The notes below the pieces were generated by a model that searched no databases, was not told the origin of the DNA, and saw only the letters and a program-made list of their open reading frames with translations. A program made the position numbers and the translations under genes. A DNA stretch of 64,000 nucleotides from Massilia sp. NR 4-1 (GTDB lineage: Bacteria > Pseudomonadota > Gammaproteobacteria > Burkholderiales > Burkholderiaceae_D), in assembly GCF_001191005.1 (NCBI RefSeq), contig NZ_CP012201.1, positions 4,464,001 through 4,528,000 on the forward strand, in the 5' to 3' direction. Of the stretch, positions 53,673 through 61,480 are shown in pieces; the first letter of the stretch is position 1; every line of letters begins with the position of its first letter.

Positions 53673-54476
53673 TCAGCGCACTTGCAATTTCAGCAGCTCC
53701 GGCGCGGGTTCCGGCCATTTCAGCTTCATGCTCTCCAGCGTTTCCAGCAGCAGCGAGGCGACGGCGACATTGCGGTGGGGCTTGGAATTGGCCGGCACCA
53801 CATACCAGGGCGCGTGGTCGGCGTCGGTGGCGGCGATGGCGTCCTCATAGGCCTTCTGGTACTGGTTCCACAGCTCGCGCTCCTTCAAATCCTGAGGATC
53901 GAACTTCCAGCGCTTTTCCGGCTCATCAAGGCGCGCCTGCAAACGCTCGCGCTGTTCGTCGCGCGAAATGTGCAGGAAGATTTTGACGATGACGGTGCCG
54001 GTTTCCGCCAGCAGGCGTTCGAAATCGCGGATCTGGGCATAGCGGCGCTTGCACTCGGCCGGCTTGATCGTGCCATGCACCAGCGGCACCAGGACTTCCT
54101 CGTAATGGCTGCGGTTGAAGATGGCAATTTCGCCCGCCTTCGGCACTTCGCGGTGCACGCGCCACAGGTAATCGCGTTCCAGCTCCACCTCGGTCGGCGC
54201 CTTGAAGGCGACGGGACGCAGGCCGATGGGATTGATGCCCTTGAACAGGGCACGCATGGCGCCGTCCTTGCCCGCCGTGTCTATGCCTTGCAGCACCACC
54301 AGCACCTTGCGTTTGCGCTCGGCCAGCAGCATGGTCTGCAGCGTGGCGATGCGCTCGCTGAGTTCCTCCATCCGGGCTTTTTCCTCATCCTTGCCCGGCT
54401 CCAGCGGGGCGCGGTCGGCATCCTTGTCGCGCAGCTTGAGTTTGGCGGGTGCCCGGAAGTGGTCGCGTGCTTTCAT
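53673..54476 (-). CDS. polyphosphate kinase 2 family protein
   Basis: 267 aa from ATG 54476. Walker A GIDTAGKDG (64-72), the DLxxR-region AIFNRSHYEEVLVPLVHG and the lid segment PEKRWKFDPQDLKERELWNQY are present. One PPK2 domain. It would phosphorylate nucleoside mono- or diphosphates with polyphosphate; residues do not fix the subclass here. It lies 59 bp downstream of the FAD oxidoreductase gene and could extend that operon. Confidence 0.92.
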   Translation of the reverse strand: MKARDHFRAPAKLKLRDKDADRAPLEPGKDEEKARMEELSERIATLQTMLLAERKRKVLVVLQGIDTAGKDGAMRALFKGINPIGLRPVAFKAPTEVELERDYLWRVHREVPKAGEIAIFNRSHYEEVLVPLVHGTIKPAECKRRYAQIRDFERLLAETGTVIVKIFLHISRDEQRERLQARLDEPEKRWKFDPQDLKERELWNQYQKAYEDAIAATDADHAPWYVVPANSKPHRNVAVASLLLETLESMKLKWPEPAPELLKLQVR

Positions 54477-54535
54477 GATGGTTCCTGTTCGGTTGCGGGA
54501 GTATGCCTTCGGAAGCAGCGTAGCAGAAAACGCGC

Positions 54536-56146
54536 CTACGACAGCGCCAGCCGCGCGGCGCGGTAGCCCCACCACGAGGCTTCCTCGAAAACGGAAAAGC
54601 CGCTCAGGTCGGAGTGGGCGAAGAGGATGGGGCCATCCAGCTCGCGCAGCGCGCGCAGGCCGGCATCGCTGCGGAAGCCGGGGGATGGCGAAGCCATGGC
54701 ATGGCCGCGCAGCGTGATGTCGACGCGTTCGACGCAGGAGGCGAAGTTGGCACCGTAAGCGGCTTTCAGGTCGACGCTGGCCAGCGCCAGCAGCTCTTGC
54801 GGATTGGCCGAGATCATCCAGCGCCGCGCGCCGGAGGGCGTACGGTCGGACAGGGCCACGTAAGAACTGAATACGGTCTTTTCCGGTGGACGCACGCGAA
54901 TGTCCTGGTGGGTGGAGACGACGTAGCCCAGCCCCGGCTCGCCATACACCACATTGTCCCAGGAGAGCGGCGCCGGTCCCTTTTCTTCGGGGAAGCGCTT
55001 GAGCAGGAAATTCGCCACCATCCACGGTGCGTACACGGGAATATGCTGGGCGGGGTTGAAGCCGTAGCTGGCGATATTCTCCACCACACGCGCCGCCACA
55101 TACAGCGGCATGGCGCAGATGGCTTTGCGGGCGCGCACCAGGAAGCTGCGCGGCTTGCCGCCTTGGAGCGCGAAGCACAGCGCTTCCACACCCTTGTCCA
55201 CGCGCTTCAACGAGACGGCCGTGCCGTTCAGACGCTGCGCGCCGGAACGCCGTTCCAGGCCGGAGGCCAGGGTTTGCAAGCCGCCCGGCCAGGTGAGCCA
55301 TGCGCCCTGCCCGGCATTGGCTGCTTCGCCGCCACGGCCGCAGAAGTAGTGCAGGCCGGCCCAGGCGGATACCTTGTCGTAGCGCACTCCGTAGTCGTCG
55401 CGGCAGCAGTAGTTCAGGTACCAGTGCAGACTGGGCGAGCGGTAGCCTTTCTGCTCTATCCATTGCTTGAAGCTGAGCGCGTCGAGCTTGAGCCATGCCG
55501 CATCGTCCGAGGAATTCACGGTGGGGAAGGCGAAGACACGCTTGCCGTCGCTGCCGCGCGCCTGGCGCAGTTGTTCGACTTCGGCGAAGAAGCGCTTGTG
55601 TTCTTCCAGCTCCTGCGCTGGCACACCTTCATGCGGCACCAGCCCTTCCTGCCATTGCCCGTTGAACAGCAGGCGCTCTTCCGGCGCATGCAGCACGGCA
55701 CGCTCGTCGTAATAGGGCTTTGTCGCCATGGCGTCGCGCTGGATCACACCCAGGTCGGCCAGGATTTCGCGTACATGGAAGCAATCCTGCGTCGGTAAAG
55801 GCAGGTAATGCGCGCCCGTGGGGAAGGCGAGATCGCCAAAGCTGCCGCCGGCCGCATTGCCATAAGGCTGGGGACCATCCAGCATAAGGAAATCGCGCTT
55901 GCCCTCCTTCGCCATCTTCCACGCGGCCGTCAATCCGGCGATGCCGGAGCCAAGGATCAGCACATCGGTTTCCAGCGTTTGCGATGGCGGCGGCAAGGCA
56001 TTGCGGTCGCGCAGGAAGTGGCCTTCCTCACGGCCCGGCATATGGATATTGGGCGTGATTTCCTGCCAGCGCAGAAAACCCGCCACGCCGGCGGCGGCAG
56101 TCGCGCCGCTGGCGCCAGCCCACAGCAGAAAGGAGCGGCGCAGCAT
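54536..56146 (-). CDS. Tat-exported FAD-dependent oxidoreductase (amine-oxidase-like)
   Basis: 536 aa. The N-terminus MLRRSFLLWAGASGATAAAG is a twin-arginine signal (RRSFL). A Rossmann motif LILGSGIAGLTAAW (64-77) binds FAD. The C-terminal half holds a second FAD-fold strand (RKAICAMPLYVAARVV) and ends GPILFAHSDLSGFSVFEEASWWGYRAA, as in flavin amine oxidases. Starts one base into the stop of the aminopropyltransferase gene. It may oxidise the polyamine product in the periplasm, but the substrate is inference. Confidence 0.85.
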   Translation of the reverse strand: MLRRSFLLWAGASGATAAAGVAGFLRWQEITPNIHMPGREEGHFLRDRNALPPPSQTLETDVLILGSGIAGLTAAWKMAKEGKRDFLMLDGPQPYGNAAGGSFGDLAFPTGAHYLPLPTQDCFHVREILADLGVIQRDAMATKPYYDERAVLHAPEERLLFNGQWQEGLVPHEGVPAQELEEHKRFFAEVEQLRQARGSDGKRVFAFPTVNSSDDAAWLKLDALSFKQWIEQKGYRSPSLHWYLNYCCRDDYGVRYDKVSAWAGLHYFCGRGGEAANAGQGAWLTWPGGLQTLASGLERRSGAQRLNGTAVSLKRVDKGVEALCFALQGGKPRSFLVRARKAICAMPLYVAARVVENIASYGFNPAQHIPVYAPWMVANFLLKRFPEEKGPAPLSWDNVVYGEPGLGYVVSTHQDIRVRPPEKTVFSSYVALSDRTPSGARRWMISANPQELLALASVDLKAAYGANFASCVERVDITLRGHAMASPSPGFRSDAGLRALRELDGPILFAHSDLSGFSVFEEASWWGYRAARLALS

Positions 56147-57657
56147 CAGCGTATGCTCCGCCGCCAGTCGCGCTCGAACTCATTCACGAGGGACTGGGTA
56201 TTGAGGCGGTTGGGTTCCATCGGCAGCGGCTTCATATCGGGCGGGAAGCTGAACATGGCGCGCGTGGTTTCCGCATTCAGGTAGCGCATCGGCAGACGGT
56301 AGGACTCAGGCGGCTTGTATTCCCGCTGCGGCGAAGCGAGGATGAAACCCCATTCGCCGAAGGAAGGAACATAGGCGTGATATGGGCTGGTGCGCAGGCC
56401 CACTTCGCGCAGCGTGGCGTCGATGGTCCAGAAAGCATGCGGCGCGAAGAAGGGCGAAGTCGATTGCACCACCAGCAGGCCGTTCGCCGCCATATGCTGC
56501 TTCACCATGCCGTAGAACGGCACGGAATACAGCTTGCCCAGCGCGAAGCTGGAGGGATCGGGGAAGTCGATGATGACGGCGTCGAACATCTCCTCCGTGT
56601 TCTGCAGCCAGATCGCCGCGTCGGCATTGACGACGCGCACGCGCTTGTCGGCAAAGGCGCCCTGGTTCAGCTTCACCAGTTCCTCACGGCGCGCGAAAGC
56701 CTGGGTCATGGCGGGATCGAGATCGACCAGCGTGACCTGTTCCACCTGTGGATAACGCAGCACTTCGCGCAGGGCCAGGCCATCGCCGCCGCCCAGCACC
56801 AGCACGCGGCGCGCCCAGGGCAGCGCTTCCATGGCCGGATGCACCAGCGCTTCGTGGTAGCGGTATTCGTCGCGCGAAGAGAACTGCAGATTGCCGTTGA
56901 TATAGAGGCGCAGGTCGTCCTTCCAGCGCGTAATGACCAGGCGCTGGTACGGCGTGGTGGTGGAATACACGATCTCGTCGCCGAACAGGCCATGCTCGCC
57001 GAACTGCGTCATGCGGTCGGCGCCGATAAAGCCGAACACCAGCGCCACCAGGACGGCGCTGGCGCGCAGCAGGCGCCCCGCCAGATTGTCCAGCTCGCGG
57101 CGGAAGACATAGATGGTCCACAGCGCCACGCCCACATTCAGCATGCCGAACATGAAGCCGGTGCGCACCAGTCCCAGATGCGGCGCCAGCACCAGCGGGA
57201 ACAGCAGGGACACAGCCAGCGCGCCCAGATAATCGAAGGTCAGCACCCGGCTTACCAGTTCGCTGAAGCCGGTCTGGCGCGCGTTCAGGGCGCGCATCAC
57301 CAGCGGCACTTCCATGCCGACCATGGCGCCGACCATGAACACCATCGCATACAGCATGGTGCGGAAGGGTGCGCCCATCCACGAGAAGGTCAGGAACAGC
57401 AGGGCCGCCGACACGCCGCCGATCAGGCCCACGGCCAGTTCGATGTCGACAAAACGGGCCAGCACATCCTCGTCCTTCACGTATTTGGACAGGTGGGCGC
57501 CAACGCCCATGGCGAACAGGTAGCAGCCGATGATGGTGGAAAACTGGAGGATGGAATCGCCCAGCAGATAGCTGGCGAGTGCCCCGGCGATCAATTCGTA
57601 GGCCAGCCCGCAGGAAGCGACCACGAAGACGGACAGGATCAGAATCTTTTTGGTCAT
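56146..57657 (-). CDS. membrane-bound spermidine-synthase-like aminopropyltransferase
   Basis: 503 aa. Residues 1 to about 213 form roughly seven membrane helices. Residues 225-500 are a spermidine-synthase domain: YQ (237-238), YHE (267-269), LVLGGGDGLALREVL (GGGDG 289-293, binding decarboxylated SAM) and IIDFPDPS (364 is the catalytic Asp). Classical enzymes read IIDSTDP, so this belongs to the membrane-linked branch. It would transfer aminopropyl groups to a polyamine, lipid or protein acceptor. No cognate amino-acid decarboxylase is nearby. It is first gene of the minus operon, divergent from the DUF350 operon. Confidence 0.9.
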   Translation of the reverse strand: MTKKILILSVFVVASCGLAYELIAGALASYLLGDSILQFSTIIGCYLFAMGVGAHLSKYVKDEDVLARFVDIELAVGLIGGVSAALLFLTFSWMGAPFRTMLYAMVFMVGAMVGMEVPLVMRALNARQTGFSELVSRVLTFDYLGALAVSLLFPLVLAPHLGLVRTGFMFGMLNVGVALWTIYVFRRELDNLAGRLLRASAVLVALVFGFIGADRMTQFGEHGLFGDEIVYSTTTPYQRLVITRWKDDLRLYINGNLQFSSRDEYRYHEALVHPAMEALPWARRVLVLGGGDGLALREVLRYPQVEQVTLVDLDPAMTQAFARREELVKLNQGAFADKRVRVVNADAAIWLQNTEEMFDAVIIDFPDPSSFALGKLYSVPFYGMVKQHMAANGLLVVQSTSPFFAPHAFWTIDATLREVGLRTSPYHAYVPSFGEWGFILASPQREYKPPESYRLPMRYLNAETTRAMFSFPPDMKPLPMEPNRLNTQSLVNEFERDWRRSIR

Positions 57658-57726
57658 TTACGTGCTTTTGCTCTAATATGTTTCTATGCAAGCAAGTTTG
57701 ACACATACTCAGCCACGGGGAAAGAC

Positions 57727-58113
57727 GTGTACGCCATCCTGAATTACCTGATCCACCTGTTTCTGGCTGCCATTTTATTGGGCGTGTTCTTCAAAGCGTA
57801 CACCTGGATGACGCCCTACGATGAAGTCCTGCTGATCCGCCAGGGCAATCACGCCGCGGCCCTGTCGCTGGGCGGCGCCCTGATCGGCTTCTCGCTGACG
57901 ATTGCTTCCAGCCTGCTGCACACCGCGAATTACCAGCAATTCTTTGCTTGGGCCGGCGGCGCCATGGTGGTGCAGGCCCTGGCCTATGCCGTCACCACGC
58001 GCCTGCTGCGCATGGCCAAGGACCAAATCGAGGCCGACAACAGCGCCTTCGGCGGCCTGCTGGGCGCGATTTCGCTCTCCATCGGCGGCATCAACGCCGC
58101 CTGCATTTCCTGA
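57727..58113 (+). CDS. DUF350 membrane protein (YjfL type)
   Basis: 128 aa from a GTG at 57727, with GGGGAAAG upstream; the frame is open far upstream but only as antisense shadow. Four membrane helices: YLIHLFLAAILLGVFFKAYTW, then SLGGALIGFSLTIASSLLHT, FAWAGGAMVVQALAYAVTTRLL and GGLLGAISLSIGGINAACIS. DUF350 proteins are small inner-membrane proteins of unknown biochemistry, often beside polyamine or PspA-type genes. First gene of the plus-strand operon. Confidence 0.88.
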   Translation: MYAILNYLIHLFLAAILLGVFFKAYTWMTPYDEVLLIRQGNHAAALSLGGALIGFSLTIASSLLHTANYQQFFAWAGGAMVVQALAYAVTTRLLRMAKDQIEADNSAFGGLLGAISLSIGGINAACIS

Positions 58114-58141
58114 CACTTAGCATTCAAGCGAGGACCACACC

Positions 58142-59176
58142 ATGGGTATCGGCAGCTTTATCAAGAAGCAGTTTATCGACGTCCTGCAATGGAACGAGGA
58201 CACGGAAGGCGTATTGGCCTGGCGCTATCCCATGCAGGACGCGGAAATCCAGAACGGCGGCGTGCTGGTGGTGCGCGAATCGCAGGTGGCGGTCTTCGTC
58301 AACGAAGGCCAGATCGCCGACGTCTTCGGCCCCGGCACCCACAAGCTGAGCACCCAGACCCTGCCCGTGCTGACCAATTTGAAGAACTGGGACAAGCTGT
58401 TCGACTCCCCCTTCAAATCGGATGTGTACTTCTTCAGCACCCGCGTGCAGACCGGCCGCAAATGGGGCACGCAGCAGCCGATCACCATCCGCGACAAGGA
58501 TTTCGACGTGATCCGCGTGCGAGCCTTCGGCATGTATTCCTACCGCGTGACGGATGCGCGCAAGTTTTTCACGGAAGTGAGCGGCACGCGCGAAGCCTAT
58601 ACCCGCGATGAGGTGGAAGACCAGCTGCGCGGCATCCTGATGGCGACCATGGCCAGTTCGCTGGGCGGCTCGAACATCGCCTTCCTCGACATGGCGGCCA
58701 ACCAGGCCTTGATGGCGCAGGAAGTCAAAGGCGACCTGGCCGACGCCTTCGCCCGTTACGGCATCGGCCTGGATGAATTCAATGTGGCCAGCGTCAGCTT
58801 GCCGGAAGAGCTGCAGGCGGCACTGGACGAGCGCATCTCGGCCGGCATGAAGGGCGGCCTCTCGGCCGACAAGCTGGGCGGCTTCACCAAATACCAGGTG
58901 GCCAGCGCCATCCCGCTGGCGGCGCAGAACGAAGGCGGCATCGCCGGCATCGGCGCCGGCCTGGGGGCGGGCGTGACCATCGGCCAGGCCATGGGCCAGG
59001 CGGTGGGCGCCAGCATGGCCCAGGTGGGCGCGCCGGCCGCGGCTGCGCCCGCGGTGGCGGACGACTCCATCGAAGCCCGTCTGGGCAAGCTGAAAGCCCT
59101 GCTCGACAAAGGCCTGATCTCGGCGGCCGACTACGACAGCACCAAGGCCGAGCTACTGAAAAAACTGATCGGTTAA
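58142..59176 (+). CDS. SPFH-domain protein with C-terminal SHOCT domain (YdjI-like)
   Basis: 344 aa. Residues about 15-250 are an SPFH/band-7-like domain of the virion-core type (GGVLVVRESQVAVFVNEGQIADVFGPGTHKL, then FGMYSYRVTDARKFF). A Gly/Ala-rich amphipathic region (260-310) leads to a SHOCT helix pair (IEARLGKLKALLDKGLISAADYDSTKAELLKKL). B. subtilis YdjI has this plan and works in a membrane-stress complex. No membrane span, so probable peripheral scaffold. 28 bp after DUF350. Confidence 0.9.
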   Translation: MGIGSFIKKQFIDVLQWNEDTEGVLAWRYPMQDAEIQNGGVLVVRESQVAVFVNEGQIADVFGPGTHKLSTQTLPVLTNLKNWDKLFDSPFKSDVYFFSTRVQTGRKWGTQQPITIRDKDFDVIRVRAFGMYSYRVTDARKFFTEVSGTREAYTRDEVEDQLRGILMATMASSLGGSNIAFLDMAANQALMAQEVKGDLADAFARYGIGLDEFNVASVSLPEELQAALDERISAGMKGGLSADKLGGFTKYQVASAIPLAAQNEGGIAGIGAGLGAGVTIGQAMGQAVGASMAQVGAPAAAAPAVADDSIEARLGKLKALLDKGLISAADYDSTKAELLKKLIG

Positions 59177-59185
59177 GCGCGCCTG

Positions 59186-60652
59186 ATGCAAGTAGTTTCC
59201 TGCCCCAGCTGCGGCGCCGAAGTCAGCTTCCGCTCGCACGCCTCGGTCATGGCCGTGTGCGAGTACTGCAATACCCGTGTGCTCAAGGATGCCGGCGCGG
59301 TCCAGAACCTGGGCAAGATCGGCTCCGTGCTGGAGGATTATTCGCCGCTCTGCCTGAACGCCAGCGGCGTGCTGGGTGGCCGCGCCTTCACCGTGATCGG
59401 CCGCATCCAGCTGCGCTATGCGGCCGGCATGTGGAACGAGTGGTATCTGCAATTCGATGACGGCAGCAACGGCTGGCTGGGCGACGCCTCCGGCCAGTAC
59501 ACCGTGACTACGCTGCGCAAGCCGGAAGGCCAACTGCCCGCCTTCGAGCAACTGGCGCCAGGCAAGCAGTACGTCATCGGCAAGGAAACGTATACGGCGG
59601 CCGATATCCGCAGCGCCGAATGCAGCGGCGGCCAGGGCGAGCTGCCTTTCAAGGTGGGCGATGGCTGGCAAGCGCGCGTGGCCGACCTGCGCCTGGGCGA
59701 AAGCTTTGTCACGCTCGATTATTCGGACGGCCCGCAACCGCAGCTGTATCACGGCATCGCCGTCACCTTGGGCAGCATGCAGATGCAGCTGCTGCGCGAC
59801 GACGAGCAAATCCGCCGCACCGCGGGCCGCTACCGGGGCAAGCTCGATGCGCTGAACTGCCCTTCCTGCGGCAGCGCCATCAAATACCTGCCCGGCCTGA
59901 CCGCGAGCCTGGTCTGCCAGTCCTGCCAGACGAGCATCGATGCGGCCAGCCCGCAGGCGCAGGTGCTGGCGGCCGGGACAAAGCTGGAGCAAGTGCCTAC
60001 TTCGCTGGAACTGGGCGCCAGCGGCAAGCTGGGAAACCAGGAATACACGGTGCTCGGCATCCTGCGCCGCCAGGACGATGAGGGCAGCAGCTGGACCGAG
60101 TATCTGCTATACAGCGGCCGCAAAGGCTTTACCTGGCTGGTGGAGACGGACGAGGGCTGGTTCCGTTCCAACGTGATGGACAAGTGGCCGACCTGGTCCG
60201 GCCCGGCCGCCCTGCTCTGCACCTTCGAAAAGATCAACTACGCCAAACTGTACGACTACAGCGCCAAGGTCACGTTCGCGGCGGGCGCCTTCAACTGGCG
60301 CGTCAGCGTGGGCGACGAAGCCAAGGTCTACGAATTCAAACAGGGCGTGGTGCAGCTGGCGGCCGAGCTGACTGGCGAGGAATTGAGCTGGTCGCGCGCC
60401 ACGCCGATGTCGCGCGACCAGGTGAAAGCCTGGTTCGGCGCGGCGTATCGCGGCCCGGAACCGGATGCGCCGCTGCTCGACTCGGCGGCCGGCAAGCGCT
60501 ATACCTCGGTGGCCAAGGGCATGATCATGATGCTACTGGCGATCAACGCGATACCGCTGCTGGCGTCTTTCACCAGCACCTTCATGTACAGCGTGATCGC
60601 GGTGCTGGCGATCTATATTCCCGCCAAAATTCTGGATGCGATGGATAAGTAA
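59186..60652 (+). CDS. DUF4178 membrane protein with two zinc ribbons
   Basis: 488 aa. Two CPSCG-type zinc ribbons: Cys6, 9, 25, 28 and Cys225, 228, 244, 247. Each is followed by a DUF4178 domain (RAFTVIGRIQLRYAAGMWNEWYLQFDDG; EYTVLGILRRQDDEGSSWTEYLLYSG). Two membrane helices close the protein (MIMMLLAINAIPLLASF; FMYSVIAVLAIYIPAKIL). The duplicated layout implies an internal repeat. Probably a membrane-tethered cytosolic binder. Starts 9 bp after the SPFH stop; function unknown. Confidence 0.9.
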   Translation: MQVVSCPSCGAEVSFRSHASVMAVCEYCNTRVLKDAGAVQNLGKIGSVLEDYSPLCLNASGVLGGRAFTVIGRIQLRYAAGMWNEWYLQFDDGSNGWLGDASGQYTVTTLRKPEGQLPAFEQLAPGKQYVIGKETYTAADIRSAECSGGQGELPFKVGDGWQARVADLRLGESFVTLDYSDGPQPQLYHGIAVTLGSMQMQLLRDDEQIRRTAGRYRGKLDALNCPSCGSAIKYLPGLTASLVCQSCQTSIDAASPQAQVLAAGTKLEQVPTSLELGASGKLGNQEYTVLGILRRQDDEGSSWTEYLLYSGRKGFTWLVETDEGWFRSNVMDKWPTWSGPAALLCTFEKINYAKLYDYSAKVTFAAGAFNWRVSVGDEAKVYEFKQGVVQLAAELTGEELSWSRATPMSRDQVKAWFGAAYRGPEPDAPLLDSAAGKRYTSVAKGMIMMLLAINAIPLLASFTSTFMYSVIAVLAIYIPAKILDAMDK

Positions 60653-60653
60653 G

Positions 60654-60818
60654 ATGGGTAAATTCCTGATTTATGCGGTGGTCGTGACCATCTTCAGCAT
60701 GTCGGCAAGCTGGATACGCATGTTCAGCGGCGACGAAAGCACGCACGGCGGCAGCAGCTGGTCCTCGCGCACCGGCGGCGGAAGCTGGGGCGGCGGTGGT
60801 GGCGGAGGCCACAAGTGA
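60654..60818 (+). CDS. 54-aa Gly-rich single-helix membrane protein
   Basis: 54 aa from ATG 60654, immediately after the DUF4178 stop. One N-terminal helix (FLIYAVVVTIFSMSASW), then a Ser/Gly-rich tail ending in GGGGGGGHK. The last four bases overlap the speD start (GTGA). Such peptides are easily missed. It is probably part of the membrane complex, based on position alone. Confidence 0.75.
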   Translation: MGKFLIYAVVVTIFSMSASWIRMFSGDESTHGGSSWSSRTGGGSWGGGGGGGHK

Positions 60819-61213
60819 GCGCGTACTCACGCACTGACGACCGCCATCTGCCCAGCGGCACGCATTTGCTGGCCGATATGGTGGGCATCGCCGCCCAGCG
60901 CCTGGGCGACTGTGCCACCATCGAAAAGCTGCTGCGCGCCGCCGCCGAAGCGGCCGGCGCCTGCGTGCTGCACAGCCATTTCCATGGTTTCGGCCCGGGC
61001 CAGGGCGTGACCGGCGTGGTGCTGCTGGCCGAATCGCATATCTCCATCCATACCTGGCCGGAGGATGGCTTTGCCGCCGCCGACATCTTCATGTGTGGCG
61101 CAGCCCAGCCCCAGCTGGCCCTGGACCTGCTACGCGCCGCCCTGCAGCCGGCCCATTGCGAGCTGCACACGGTGCGCCGTGCACCGCCCGAGCTGCTGGC
61201 GCACGCCGGTTGA
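60815..61213 (+). CDS. speD: S-adenosylmethionine decarboxylase (SpeD, prokaryotic class)
   Basis: 132 aa from a GTG overlapping the previous stop. The proenzyme site is in LAESHISIHTWPE: cleavage before Ser74 makes the pyruvoyl group, with His79 and Cys94 (IFMCG) as catalytic partners. HFHGFGPGQGVTGVV precedes it. It makes decarboxylated SAM, the aminopropyl donor used by the divergently encoded membrane aminopropyltransferase. Last gene of the DUF350-SPFH-DUF4178 operon. Confidence 0.94.
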   Translation: MSAYSRTDDRHLPSGTHLLADMVGIAAQRLGDCATIEKLLRAAAEAAGACVLHSHFHGFGPGQGVTGVVLLAESHISIHTWPEDGFAAADIFMCGAAQPQLALDLLRAALQPAHCELHTVRRAPPELLAHAG

Positions 61214-61275
61214 CTTCCCGGCAAGGCGGTGCCACACTGGCGCCTTCATCAACCACCACCACAGGAGACTACAAA

Positions 61276-61314
61276 ATGCGTCAATTGGACATTGCCCTCC
61301 TGTCGGCAGCCTGA
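61276..61314 (+). CDS. possible 12-aa leader peptide or vestigial gene start
   Basis: ATG 61276 to TGA 61314 encodes MRQLDIALLSAA, after AGGAG at 61263-61267 (8 bases before the ATG). The peptide looks like the start of a signal sequence cut short. It lies in the 267-bp gap between speD and rsgA. Either a short leader ORF, or the remnant of a truncated exported-protein gene. The remaining gap shows no other gene. Confidence 0.3.
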   Translation: MRQLDIALLSAA

Positions 61315-61480
61315 TCCCCCGCGTTTCGCAAGCTCGCAACACCATCTGTTTGAGCCGGTAACGAGCCGCGCCTGATCGCGCGCCGACCTTCCCCTTTTGC
61401 TTTTCGTGCCTCCGCCTTTGCGCGGCTGGCTGTGCTCGCGCGCGCCGCGAGCGAACTGAATCCGGGAACACCGCTCAATC

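Noticed and set aside
57698..57703. TTGACA in the divergent 57658-57726 region as a -35 box for the DUF350 operon
   Set aside because: A -10 at normal spacing would fall on the RBS/start at 57727, and the sequence there (AAAGAC) is not a -10 box. The true promoter may lie within the divergent gene.
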